8,865 nucleotides of DNA, from the NCBI GenBank assembly GCA_963169055.1, contig CAUJFU010000488.1, positions 1-8,865 on the forward strand, given 5' to 3'. Every line of letters begins with the position of its first letter. Position 1 is the stretch's first letter. The notes below the pieces were generated by a model that had not been told where the DNA came from, searched no databases, and saw nothing but the letters and a program-made list of their open reading frames with translations. The stretch comes from Myxococcota bacterium. GTDB taxonomy: Bacteria; Myxococcota_C; UBA6777. The translations under genes were made by a program, and so were the position numbers. This document shows positions 1 through 6,364 of this stretch, in pieces.

Positions 1-915
1 GAATTGATCGAGGCCATCGTCGGCTTGCGCCCCCTCAGCGCAGGTTCCTTGTATCTCGCACCTTCCGACATCTTGACATCTAACGCTCATTCTTCCCTAT
101 TATCCGAATCTTTGGCATCTAGCACCCATTCCTCCCTTCCATCCGACACTTCGAGATCTAGCGCCCATTCATCCCCTCCATCCAACATTTCAACACCCAA
201 CACCCATTCTTCCCTATCATCCGACACTTCGACACCTAACACCCATTCCGCCCGTCCACCCGAGACTTCCGCCCACGCTTTTCGAGATGCCACGCCTTCC
301 GCCACTTCCGCACGCGCCCCCTTCCACACGCTGTCTACAACACAGCGATTGGCCGCAGGGATGGCTTATGTCCCCGAAGATCGGCAACATCACGGTGTTG
401 TCATGGATCACACGATCCAAGAAAATCTGCTGCTTGGAAGACAACTCGAAGCCGCCTTCTTGCACCGAGGTTTTTGGCTCGCACACGAATCTATTCAACA
501 ACACGCCCAAGCGCAGATCGCGCATTTCCAGATCCATCCGCCCGATCCATCGGCCACACTGCGTAGCCTCTCAGGAGGCAACCAGCAAAAAGTCCTGATG
601 GCCCGCGAAACCACGCGACCTGCGCACTTTTTCTTGATCGCCCACCCAACACGCGGTGTGGACGTCGGAGCCATCGAGATCATCCACGACGTCTTGCTTC
701 AACTCCGAGCAAAGGGTGCTGCGATCCTGCTGATATCTTCCGAACTGCCCGAACTGCTCGCACTTTGTGATCGCATCCTTGTCCTCTACAACGGCGTTTC
801 CATGGGACTCCATCACGCCCATGAAACCAACGAACAAGACCTCGGACGACAAATGCTTGGCCTATCACAAGAGCAAGAGCCCTCTGCCGCGTCTACCTCG
901 AAAGATCCCACCTAA
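1..915 (+). CDS. ABC transporter ATP-binding protein, sugar/nucleoside type (3' part, second NBD)
   Basis: The reading frame is open from base 1, so the gene starts upstream; about 304 residues are visible. They begin just after the Walker A loop of the second nucleotide-binding domain (ELIEAIVGL), then show the Q-loop region AYVPEDRQ (residues ~121-128), the signature LSGGNQQK (~189-196) and the Walker B/D-loop region [12 protein letters not shown] (~212-223). VPEDR and LSGGNQQK are hallmarks of the two-NBD ATPases of ribose/nucleoside importers (RbsA, YufO/NupO types), which power a membrane permease at the cytoplasmic face. The Walker B Asp-Glu is replaced by Ala-His, as expected for a non-catalytic second site in the nucleoside branch. 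About 90 residues (~20-108) of Ser/Thr/Pro-rich tandem repeat sit where relatives have a short linker. No permease gene follows; the next gene is a DnaJ homologue. The family is clear, the substrate is not. Confidence 0.9.
   Translation, partial: ELIEAIVGLRPLSAGSLYLAPSDILTSNAHSSLLSESLASSTHSSLPSDTSRSSAHSSPPSNISTPNTHSSLSSDTSTPNTHSARPPETSAHAFRDATPSATSARAPFHTLSTTQRLAAGMAYVPEDRQHHGVVMDHTIQENLLLGRQLEAAFLHRGFWLAHESIQQHAQAQIAHFQIHPPDPSATLRSLSGGNQQKVLMARETTRPAHFFLIAHPTRGVDVGAIEIIHDVLLQLRAKGAAILLISSELPELLALCDRILVLYNGVSMGLHHAHETNEQDLGRQMLGLSQEQEPSAASTSKDPT
61..270 (+). repeat. In-frame 39-bp tandem repeat (about 5 units)
   Basis: Four full 39-bp units lie at 88-126, 127-165, 166-204 and 205-243, flanked by partial units (61-87 and from 244 to about 270). 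Each encodes 13 residues beginning with His-Ser-Ser and carrying a Pro/Ser-Ser-Asp/Glu-Thr-Ser core, for example [13 protein letters not shown] and [13 protein letters not shown]. The units differ by several substitutions, so the array is not brand new, but no indel breaks the frame. It lies inside the ABC ATPase domain between Walker A and the Q-loop. Confidence 0.85.
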
Positions 916-1105
916 ACAGCCGCATCGACTTTCTTGCCAAGCCCAGATCACAGCGTTAGGTTTGCCGTGCTTGATCCCCACCGCTCTTCCAAGGCCCGTT
1001 GCGATCCACTCGGACGGCCCAAACAACAGCCTCCAACGCACCGCATCAGGGGATCGATTGATTTCAGATGTATTGCTTTTGGGAACGGGACAAAAGGAGA
1101 TGCCT

Positions 1106-2104
1106 ATGTCAGAAAAAGACCTGTATAAGATCCTTGGTGTCGCAAAAAACGCCAGCCAAGACGAAATAAAAACGGCTTACAAAAAGCTTGCCATGAAGTA
1201 CCACCCTGATCGCAATCCTGACGATCCCAAAGCCGCCGAAGAACGCTTTAAAGAGATCGCCGTAGCCCACGAAGTCCTCGGTGATGCCGATAAACGTAAG
1301 CTTTACGACGAATTTGGGACAGCGGCTTTACGGGCCGGCTTTGACGCAGAAAAAGCACGTGCGTACCGTTGGGGCGGTCAAAGCGGTGGTTTTGGTGGGG
1401 CTGATGCTGGGTTTGATATCGGATCGCTGTTCGAGCAGTTCTTTGGCGGAGGGGGGCGTGGCGCGAACCCTTTTGGTTCTATCTTTAGCGGCATGGGTGG
1501 CATGGGAAACGATGCGTTTGGAGGCCGTACACAAGGCCCTCGCCCGTCCGCAGGCGGCGATGTAGAAGCCACCCTCGAACTTGATTTCACAGAAGCCATC
1601 CAAGGCACCACACGCGAGATCCGCCATCCAAGCGGCACAGGCACCCTCAAAGTCAATATCCCCTCGGGCGTCAAAGAAGGCGGGCGGATCCGCCTGCGTG
1701 GAAAAGGCCAAGCGGGACGCAACGGCGGCCCTGCGGGCGATCTGCTCTTGATCCCCAAGATCCGCAAACATCCGTTCTTTTCGCGAGAAGAAGACGATAT
1801 CTTTTTGGAGCTTCCGATCACGTTGAAAGAAGCCTATCTTGGCGCACAGATCGAGATCCCCACCCCCGACGGTGGCGCTCTCCAACTCAAGATCCCACCG
1901 AACAGCCAAACAGGACAAAAGCTACGCCTGCGCGGAAAAGGCGTACCCAAGGGCAAAAACGACGGAGCAGGCGATCTCTTCGTGGTGCTCAAAGTGCTGG
2001 TTCCCAAAAAACAAGACGAGCGCCTCAAAGACTTGATCCTTGCGATGGATGACTTCTACGAAGGCGACCCTCGCGCAGAACTCCACAACCCCCCCAAAGC
2101 CTAA
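1106..2104 (+). CDS. DnaJ-family co-chaperone, class B (CbpA-like, no zinc finger)
   Basis: This 332-residue protein is an Hsp40 co-chaperone that would deliver unfolded clients to DnaK in the cytoplasm and stimulate its ATPase. The N-terminal J domain (about 1-70) contains KYHPDRNP with the essential HPD at residues 33-35. A Gly/Phe-rich region follows (about 89-143). The C-terminal substrate-binding domains run from about 150 to 316, with typical segments such as [14 protein letters not shown] and [11 protein letters not shown]. There are no CxxCxGxG repeats, so it is class B rather than canonical DnaJ. The ATG at 1106 is chosen because AAAAGGAG at 1092-1099 lies six bases upstream; the ATG at 1100 would touch that site. 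The frame stays open back to 767, but that overlaps the ABC gene and is not J-domain sequence. It lies 190 bp after the ABC gene; no dnaK or grpE is visible. It converges on phhA, and I see no hairpin-plus-T-run terminator in 2105-2177. Confidence 0.95.
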   Translation: MSEKDLYKILGVAKNASQDEIKTAYKKLAMKYHPDRNPDDPKAAEERFKEIAVAHEVLGDADKRKLYDEFGTAALRAGFDAEKARAYRWGGQSGGFGGADAGFDIGSLFEQFFGGGGRGANPFGSIFSGMGGMGNDAFGGRTQGPRPSAGGDVEATLELDFTEAIQGTTREIRHPSGTGTLKVNIPSGVKEGGRIRLRGKGQAGRNGGPAGDLLLIPKIRKHPFFSREEDDIFLELPITLKEAYLGAQIEIPTPDGGALQLKIPPNSQTGQKLRLRGKGVPKGKNDGAGDLFVVLKVLVPKKQDERLKDLILAMDDFYEGDPRAELHNPPKA

Positions 2105-2177
2105 TTGCTCAACACCAGTCCCTGATCGAAAACAGCTTGCCCTCCCACAGAAACCCCCACCCACCGTCGAAAACAAG

Positions 2178-3059
2178 CTACCCCCGCCAGCGTTCAAAAA
2201 ATGCCCCCAAGGATTCGTACATCTGCTCAAAAGAAACCGCACAGAAAAGCACAGGTTGGTAGCGCGTGACGTCGTAAGAAAGTGCCTGCATCTCTTCGAG
2301 CACAAAAGGCCGTAGTTCGGCTTTGGGCATCGCCTCAAGCTCGCCCGCAGAAGACAACAAGCCCGCCCCGTACGCCTTCACCTCGGAACCTTCACGCAGC
2401 ACACCAAACTCGATCGTGTACCAATACACACGCCCCAATCGCTCCAACGCTTCTTCGCTTTCGGTGCGTTGGGCTGCGGCTCCGATCAGTCGATTGAGGT
2501 GCGCGAACTTGGGGCTTGCAAGCATGGCGGCATGACCGATCAGTTCGTGGACGACGTCTGGTTCGGGTGTGTACAGCGGTGTAGAGTAATGCCGAATGTA
2601 TTGGGTGGAAAGAAATACACCGTCCCCCAAAGTGGACAAAAAAACCTTAGGAAGAACCAATCCCCCTACAGGCTCAAGACGAAAACCGCTCAACTTTTGC
2701 ACCCGCGCAGAGACATCCTCAAGCTGAGGAATCGTATCGCGTGGCAGATCGAGCAAAGCCCGATAACGCATATACTCGGAGCATGCGTGCTTTTGGTGGG
2801 CCAGATCGACGCTACGCCAAACCTCCCGCCAGACTCCGTGTTCTTCGGGCGTATACGGCGCATCAGGAACAGGTGTCCCGGGAACGTATTCCATCGCGAT
2901 CTGCGCGATCACATTGCGGCGTTTTCGGTATTCGAGATCTCGAAACCCCGGATGATCAGGGTCCAATTGAACAATAGCCTGTCGGCCTTCCATCACGATC
3001 GCCGAGTTGGCGGTGTTGGTGTTGGTGTCCAAAACAGTAGAAGAAGACCTTTGCTCCAT
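2178..3059 (-). CDS. phhA: Phenylalanine 4-hydroxylase
   Basis: This 293-residue protein matches the monomeric bacterial aromatic amino acid hydroxylases, which convert phenylalanine to tyrosine with non-heme Fe(II), O2 and a tetrahydropterin cofactor. The iron-binding facial triad is visible: His171 and His176 in VVHELIGH, and Glu217 in YWYTIEFGV. Other family landmarks are GAGLLSSAGEL (231-241) and YQPVLF (267-272). The catalytic region spans about 35-290, the usual bacterial length; the first 25 residues (SSSTVLDTNTNTANSA) are low-complexity and probably disordered. The ATG at 3059 is supported by a strong GAGGTGA at 3063-3069 on the same strand. No pterin-4a-carbinolamine dehydratase (phhB) lies beside it. 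The PP2C gene ends 122 bp upstream on the same strand, a gap that holds a 14-bp palindrome which could serve control of phhA. Confidence 0.96.
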   Translation of the reverse strand: MEQRSSSTVLDTNTNTANSAIVMEGRQAIVQLDPDHPGFRDLEYRKRRNVIAQIAMEYVPGTPVPDAPYTPEEHGVWREVWRSVDLAHQKHACSEYMRYRALLDLPRDTIPQLEDVSARVQKLSGFRLEPVGGLVLPKVFLSTLGDGVFLSTQYIRHYSTPLYTPEPDVVHELIGHAAMLASPKFAHLNRLIGAAAQRTESEEALERLGRVYWYTIEFGVLREGSEVKAYGAGLLSSAGELEAMPKAELRPFVLEEMQALSYDVTRYQPVLFCAVSFEQMYESLGAFFERWRG

Positions 3060-3125
3060 AAATCACCTCAACCCAAATCGCCGCTGTTTCGGCTTGCTCA
3101 GACACCATTGTCCCTCCGCAAGAGA

Positions 3126-3139
3126 AGACAGCGCTGTCT
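3126..3139. promoter_or_regulatory. Perfect 14-bp palindrome upstream of phhA
   Basis: AGACAGCGCTGTCT is a perfect inverted repeat without spacer, 67 bp upstream of the phhA ATG in the 122-bp gap after the PP2C gene. It could be an operator for a dimeric regulator or a short hairpin in the transcript. It does not resemble the TyrR box (TGTAAA-N6-TTTACA). The link to phhA rests on position alone. Confidence 0.35.
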
Positions 3140-3181
3140 CACGATCTTGCAACGATTTTAGAAAAGTCACTCGGATGGTTT

Positions 3182-4972
3182 TTAACGAGGCTTGTTGCCT
3201 CCTGCTTTGCGGGTGTTCGCGATGGTTTGGATGGTGTCACGCAAACGCCGCGTCAAGACGCGCCATCGCGCCTCTTGGAACTTGTGAGCCATCACGGGAT
3301 CTTGGCCCAAGAGACCCAACAGAGCCTGCCCTTCGATCTCCACCAACGCCACGGCTTTTCGTACGATCGCCGTGCAATACGCTGGATCTTTCGACTCGAT
3401 CTCCGACTCTCCAAGCGAATCCCCCGCAGACAACACCCAGATCGGCTCTTTGTCGCGAAACAATTCAATCTCGCCCTCTGAAAACAACCATAGATTCGAA
3501 ACCATCGCGCCTTGCGTCCACAAGATATCTCCCGGGCGGCAGCCGCGAACACGTCCGATCGACGCCAACTTTCGCAGCTCTTGGTACGTCAACGCACCAA
3601 ACAGAGCGCTGTCTCCCAAGATCTGCAAACAGCGTTCAGGATCCGACTCTGTGGCCTTGGCTTGTTGTGCGGAAACACCTCGTTGTTGTGGGCGCGTAGC
3701 CATCGGAGACGGCGTCCCGCCTGTCAAGGGCGGCATCTCCAGATCGGTGTGTGTATTTTCCATCGCAAAGTCTTCAACATCAAACTCTGCAAGAGTGTGA
3801 TCTCCAACGGCACGCCCCTTTTGTTCGGGAGGCTTAGGGGGATGCTCTTCAAGAGAAAAAGGCCGCGACGGTTCTTGTGCTTGTCCAAGGGACGATGAGC
3901 GCGTCGGTGGATACGAAGCCGCAGGCAAACTGGACGGAGACGACCAGCTCAACGGACCCGAAGCAGACGAAGGCGGCGCAGTAGACAACCGATTTGATGG
4001 GCTCGACACAGGCGAGGATGGCGGAGGCGAGGACGGCAACCACGCCGATGGGCTCGACATTGAGGAAGACGGCGGTGGCGGTGGCGATGGAGGGTTTGCG
4101 CCCGAATTCGACGGCGAAGCGGGGCCTTTGATTCGTGGAAGCTCCCTTGTTTCTTCGACTTCGCGCTTCTGTGGGGCTTTGGTTTCATAAACGCGGCCTT
4201 CCGCCTCACTATCAACCGCAAGCACGATCACCGTCACATTATCGGATCCGCCTGAACGATTGGCGTGATCCACCAAAGCATGCGCCAAATTGGCTTCGCC
4301 GTGTTCTTGCATAAAATTCGGCAGTTCTCCGGGTCGCAAATAAGAATGCAACCCATCACTACACAGAAGAAAGCGATCCCCCGGCTGAAGATCCACAAAA
4401 AACAGTTCTGGTTTCAGGCGATCTGCCATGCCCAAAGCCCGTGTGATCACGTTCTTCTGCGGCGAATTCGCCATCTCCTCACGCGAGATCATCCCCATCT
4501 TGTATTGTTCCACAACAAGCGAGTGATCTTCGGTCAGAGGGTATTCAATTCCGCCCCGCAACAGATAACAACGGCTATCTCCAACGTGCGCAACCAGCGC
4601 AAAATCACGCAAAACGGCCATCGCGCAAAGGGTGGTTCCCATCCGAAAATTTCCGCCCCGCATCTTTGACTCTGAGTAAAGACCGTACGAGATATCCTGT
4701 AAAGCTTGTTCCATAAACATACGCACGTCTTGGCGATAACCCGGGAATTCATAGATTCCCCGCGTGAACAAGTCACGGCGTGCAAGCATCTTTTCTTTCA
4801 ACCCATCCAGCGACGAACGACTCGCTACATCCCCTGCATCATGCCCACCCATCCCGTCAGCCACAGCATACAAACCGATGGAAGGCTCGATCACATAGGA
4901 ATCTTCGTTATGTTTGCGACGCATTCCTACGTCCGTGTGCGCCCACACATGCAATCTTTGCGCTCCTGACAT
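3182..4972 (-). CDS. PP2C-type Ser/Thr protein phosphatase with C-terminal cNMP-binding-like domain
   Basis: This 596-residue fusion starts with a bacterial PP2C catalytic domain (about 5-253) that would remove phosphate from Ser/Thr residues and oppose Hanks-type kinases. Motifs in order: HTDVG (12-16), RKHNED with Asp24, ADGMGGHD with Asp39, MGTT (111-114), GDSR (131-134), TEDHS (147-151), SDGL (205-208) and GGSDNVT with Asp244. The metal-binding aspartates appear intact. A linker of about 160 residues (285-445) is rich in Pro and Ser. A cyclic-nucleotide-binding-like fold follows (about 447-560), with the beta-roll pattern GCRPGDILWTQG and GDSLGESEIES. The arginine that normally grips the cyclic phosphate is not seen: the segment reads DPAYCTAIV where PRSATV is usual. 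The C-terminal helix is basic. No membrane segment is seen, so it is probably cytosolic. The ATG at 4972 has GAGGAG at 4982-4987, nine bases away. phhA follows after 122 bp. The catalytic call is firm; cNMP binding is doubtful. Confidence 0.93.
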   Translation of the reverse strand: MSGAQRLHVWAHTDVGMRRKHNEDSYVIEPSIGLYAVADGMGGHDAGDVASRSSLDGLKEKMLARRDLFTRGIYEFPGYRQDVRMFMEQALQDISYGLYSESKMRGGNFRMGTTLCAMAVLRDFALVAHVGDSRCYLLRGGIEYPLTEDHSLVVEQYKMGMISREEMANSPQKNVITRALGMADRLKPELFFVDLQPGDRFLLCSDGLHSYLRPGELPNFMQEHGEANLAHALVDHANRSGGSDNVTVIVLAVDSEAEGRVYETKAPQKREVEETRELPRIKGPASPSNSGANPPSPPPPPSSSMSSPSAWLPSSPPPSSPVSSPSNRLSTAPPSSASGPLSWSSPSSLPAASYPPTRSSSLGQAQEPSRPFSLEEHPPKPPEQKGRAVGDHTLAEFDVEDFAMENTHTDLEMPPLTGGTPSPMATRPQQRGVSAQQAKATESDPERCLQILGDSALFGALTYQELRKLASIGRVRGCRPGDILWTQGAMVSNLWLFSEGEIELFRDKEPIWVLSAGDSLGESEIESKDPAYCTAIVRKAVALVEIEGQALLGLLGQDPVMAHKFQEARWRVLTRRLRDTIQTIANTRKAGGNKPR

Positions 4973-5377
4973 CCTGTGCTGCTCCTCTGCGACTTTTCGA
5001 TGACGCCCTCAACGAAGAAAGAACCACGCGACCTTGCCCATCGCAGCGCTCTGACCTTTCTCGCGGCCATCCTACTACGCCCCCCGCACGCACGCAAACC
5101 CTTTCTGCAAACGCTCGCTGTTTCCTTGACAATCCCCTACCCCAGCCATCCGCTGCGCCTCGCACAACGCAGCCAACTATCCCCACAAAACAGTTCCCCC
5201 ACAGTCTACCGCCCCCAAAGAGCAGGCCAGCGCGCAACTCCCACCCAATGCCCCCCCAACAGCAACACCATCAACCAGCCCGAATAGCTCGCAGCCGTGA
5301 AGCTGCGCAATCCCCACCCAACGTCCTCCCATCGAAAGCAACACAGGTTTTTCCCGCGACAGCAATGCACCAAACAG

Positions 5378-5406
5378 GTGACAAAGAAAAGATGTTTGCA
5401 TTTTAT
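5378..5406 (+). promoter_or_regulatory. Possible sigma70-like promoter
   Basis: GTGACA (5378-5383, five of six matches to TTGACA) and TTTTAT (5401-5406, four of six matches to TATAAT) are separated by exactly 17 bases. Transcription would start near 5412-5415, about 300 bp upstream of tetR and at the ATG of the unassigned frame at 5415. The -10 is weak, the host's consensus is unknown, and chance matches are common, so this is tentative. Confidence 0.25.
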
Positions 5407-5682
5407 GAAAAGGCATGACAATTTCTCTCGTCACGGATCCTCTGGGTTGCTACGTTGCTTTGGAGCGGTGGGCTTTCTTCGCGTATGCAAAGAAGCACAG
5501 CCCCGCTCTCGCGATGGTATCCCTCAATCAAAGGCCCCAACTCGTCGATAACAATGCTTTTTCATCACGCTCCCAAACCAACACTCCGCCCAAGTTCCCT
5601 CATCCAACAGGGTGTTATCGAACGTTCATTTGCGCCAACGACACACATCCCGCCTTCGCTGGACGCGACACGGGATGTATTG

Positions 5683-5702
5683 TGTATCGGCGCACCGATA
5701 CA
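5683..5702. promoter_or_regulatory. Probable TetR auto-operator (8-4-8 inverted repeat)
   Basis: TGTATCGG and CCGATACA are exact reverse complements separated by CGCA, giving a 20-bp interrupted palindrome. It ends on the first base of the tetR Shine-Dalgarno site and 12 bases before the ATG. Perfect dyads of this size just upstream of their own gene are typical TetR-family operators, so autorepression is the simplest reading. The assignment to this regulator is inference from position and symmetry. I found no second copy by eye. Confidence 0.6.
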
Positions 5703-5713
5703 GGAGATCAAGC

Positions 5714-6364
5714 ATGGCCCGCAGAAAAGGCCGTTCACTGACCCAAGCAGACGTTATCCGAGCTGCCCTCTCCTCCTTGCAGGAAGCAGGAGAAGAAGGA
5801 CTCGGCGTCAAGCACGTCGCACAAAAACTCGGTATCAAGCCACCCTCTCTATACAACCACGTCACAGGCCACCAAGATATCCGACGCCTCGTTGCCATCG
5901 AAGGTTGGAGATCTCTGTATTCGCAAATCCACCCACACGAACACAATCCTTCCCCTCTGCACATCGCCTCCCGTATCCGAGACTTCGCAAAACAACATGC
6001 CCCCCTCTTTGCCGTTATGGGTACAACCCCCCTCTCTTCCGATGATCCCGATTATCATCCCCTCCACACAGCCCATCAGCACTTTTTCTCGCGCTGGTTT
6101 CAACACCATCACAATTATACCCCCGAAGACAGCGAACACGCGGCCACCCTTTTACGCTCTTTTGTCCACGGATTTTGCTTAATGCAACACTTTGGACACC
6201 ACTCCGCCCATGACACCGCGTTTGACCACGCACTCACCAAACTCTTCCCCGCCCCCCCCTCTCCTCCACACACCCAACGCCACCGTACCCCGCTTCCTTC
6301 GGCGATCACACAGCTCCAAGCCCACCACCCCTCAGACCCTCCCACCGAAGATCCTCCCCGCTAA
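5714..6364 (+). CDS. TetR/AcrR-family transcriptional regulator (WHG-type C-terminal domain)
   Basis: This 216-residue protein has an N-terminal TetR DNA-binding domain (about 8-58): LTQADVIRAALSSLQEAG, then the helix-turn-helix GVKHVAQKLGIKPPSLYNHV (31-50). The ligand-binding half (about 80-178) contains LLRSFVHGFCLMQHFG (146-161) and FDHALTKLF, resembling the WHG C-terminal domain of this superfamily. A Pro/His/Thr-rich tail of about 37 residues follows and is probably disordered. Histidine is unusually common, about 26 of 216, in clusters HPHEH (73-77), 115-133 (including HHH) and 159-172. The ATG at 5714 is chosen because AGGAG at 5702-5706 sits seven bases upstream and the protein then starts MARRKGRSLT; the frame is open further up to 5612 but without family resemblance. 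A perfect inverted repeat abuts the ribosome binding site, suggesting autorepression. The stop overlaps the stop of hemW. The ligand and target genes are unknown; no co-directional partner follows. Confidence 0.92.
   Translation: MARRKGRSLTQADVIRAALSSLQEAGEEGLGVKHVAQKLGIKPPSLYNHVTGHQDIRRLVAIEGWRSLYSQIHPHEHNPSPLHIASRIRDFAKQHAPLFAVMGTTPLSSDDPDYHPLHTAHQHFFSRWFQHHHNYTPEDSEHAATLLRSFVHGFCLMQHFGHHSAHDTAFDHALTKLFPAPPSPPHTQRHRTPLPSAITQLQAHHPSDPPTEDPPR

Larger units (their letters stand above)
4973..5713. other. 741-bp interval without a confident gene
   Basis: This interval separates the divergent PP2C and tetR genes. Its first part (about 5041-5380) is C-rich and G-poor on the + strand, and no frame there resembles a known protein. 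A small hairpin, CGCAGC-CGTGAA-GCTGCG, lies at 5290-5307 with no T-run. A possible sigma70-like promoter lies at 5378-5406. An open frame on + at 5415-5741 (108 residues, beginning MTISLVTDPLGCYVALERW) looks reasonably protein-like for about 45 residues. It matches nothing I recognise, has no good ribosome binding site, and overlaps the tetR start. A frame on - from a GTG at 5434 to 5177 (85 residues, Gly-rich end) is equally unsupported. The tetR operator and ribosome binding site occupy the last 31 bases. Most of it is probably leader DNA or decayed sequence. Confidence 0.5.

Noticed and set aside
88-243. CRISPR array
   Set aside because: The 39-bp units are contiguous with no spacers, diverged, and in frame with a conserved protein.
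767-1105. N-terminal extension of the DnaJ reading frame by 113 codons
   Set aside because: It overlaps the conserved end of the ABC ATPase gene, has no J-domain or known sequence, and a good ribosome binding site sits right before the ATG at 1106.
1328-1918. 196-codon - strand frame within dnaJ
   Set aside because: It is antisense to conserved DnaJ sequence and has no domain resemblance.
2469-3161. 230-codon + strand frame across phhA
   Set aside because: It is antisense to phhA, whose catalytic motifs and ribosome binding site are clear.
3187-3201. GAGGC-TTGTT-GCCTC hairpin at the end of the PP2C gene as an intrinsic terminator
   Set aside because: The stem is only five bases, lies within the coding sequence, and has no T-run after it on the coding strand; it is followed by GTTAAAAA.
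5126-5131. TTGACA as a -35 promoter box
   Set aside because: No -10-like hexamer lies 16-18 bases downstream; the region there is TCCGCT and GC-rich.
4780-5418. 212-codon + strand frame
   Set aside because: Its first part is antisense to the PP2C catalytic domain, and the rest is composition-driven Pro/Thr/Gln/Ser with no ribosome binding site or family resemblance.
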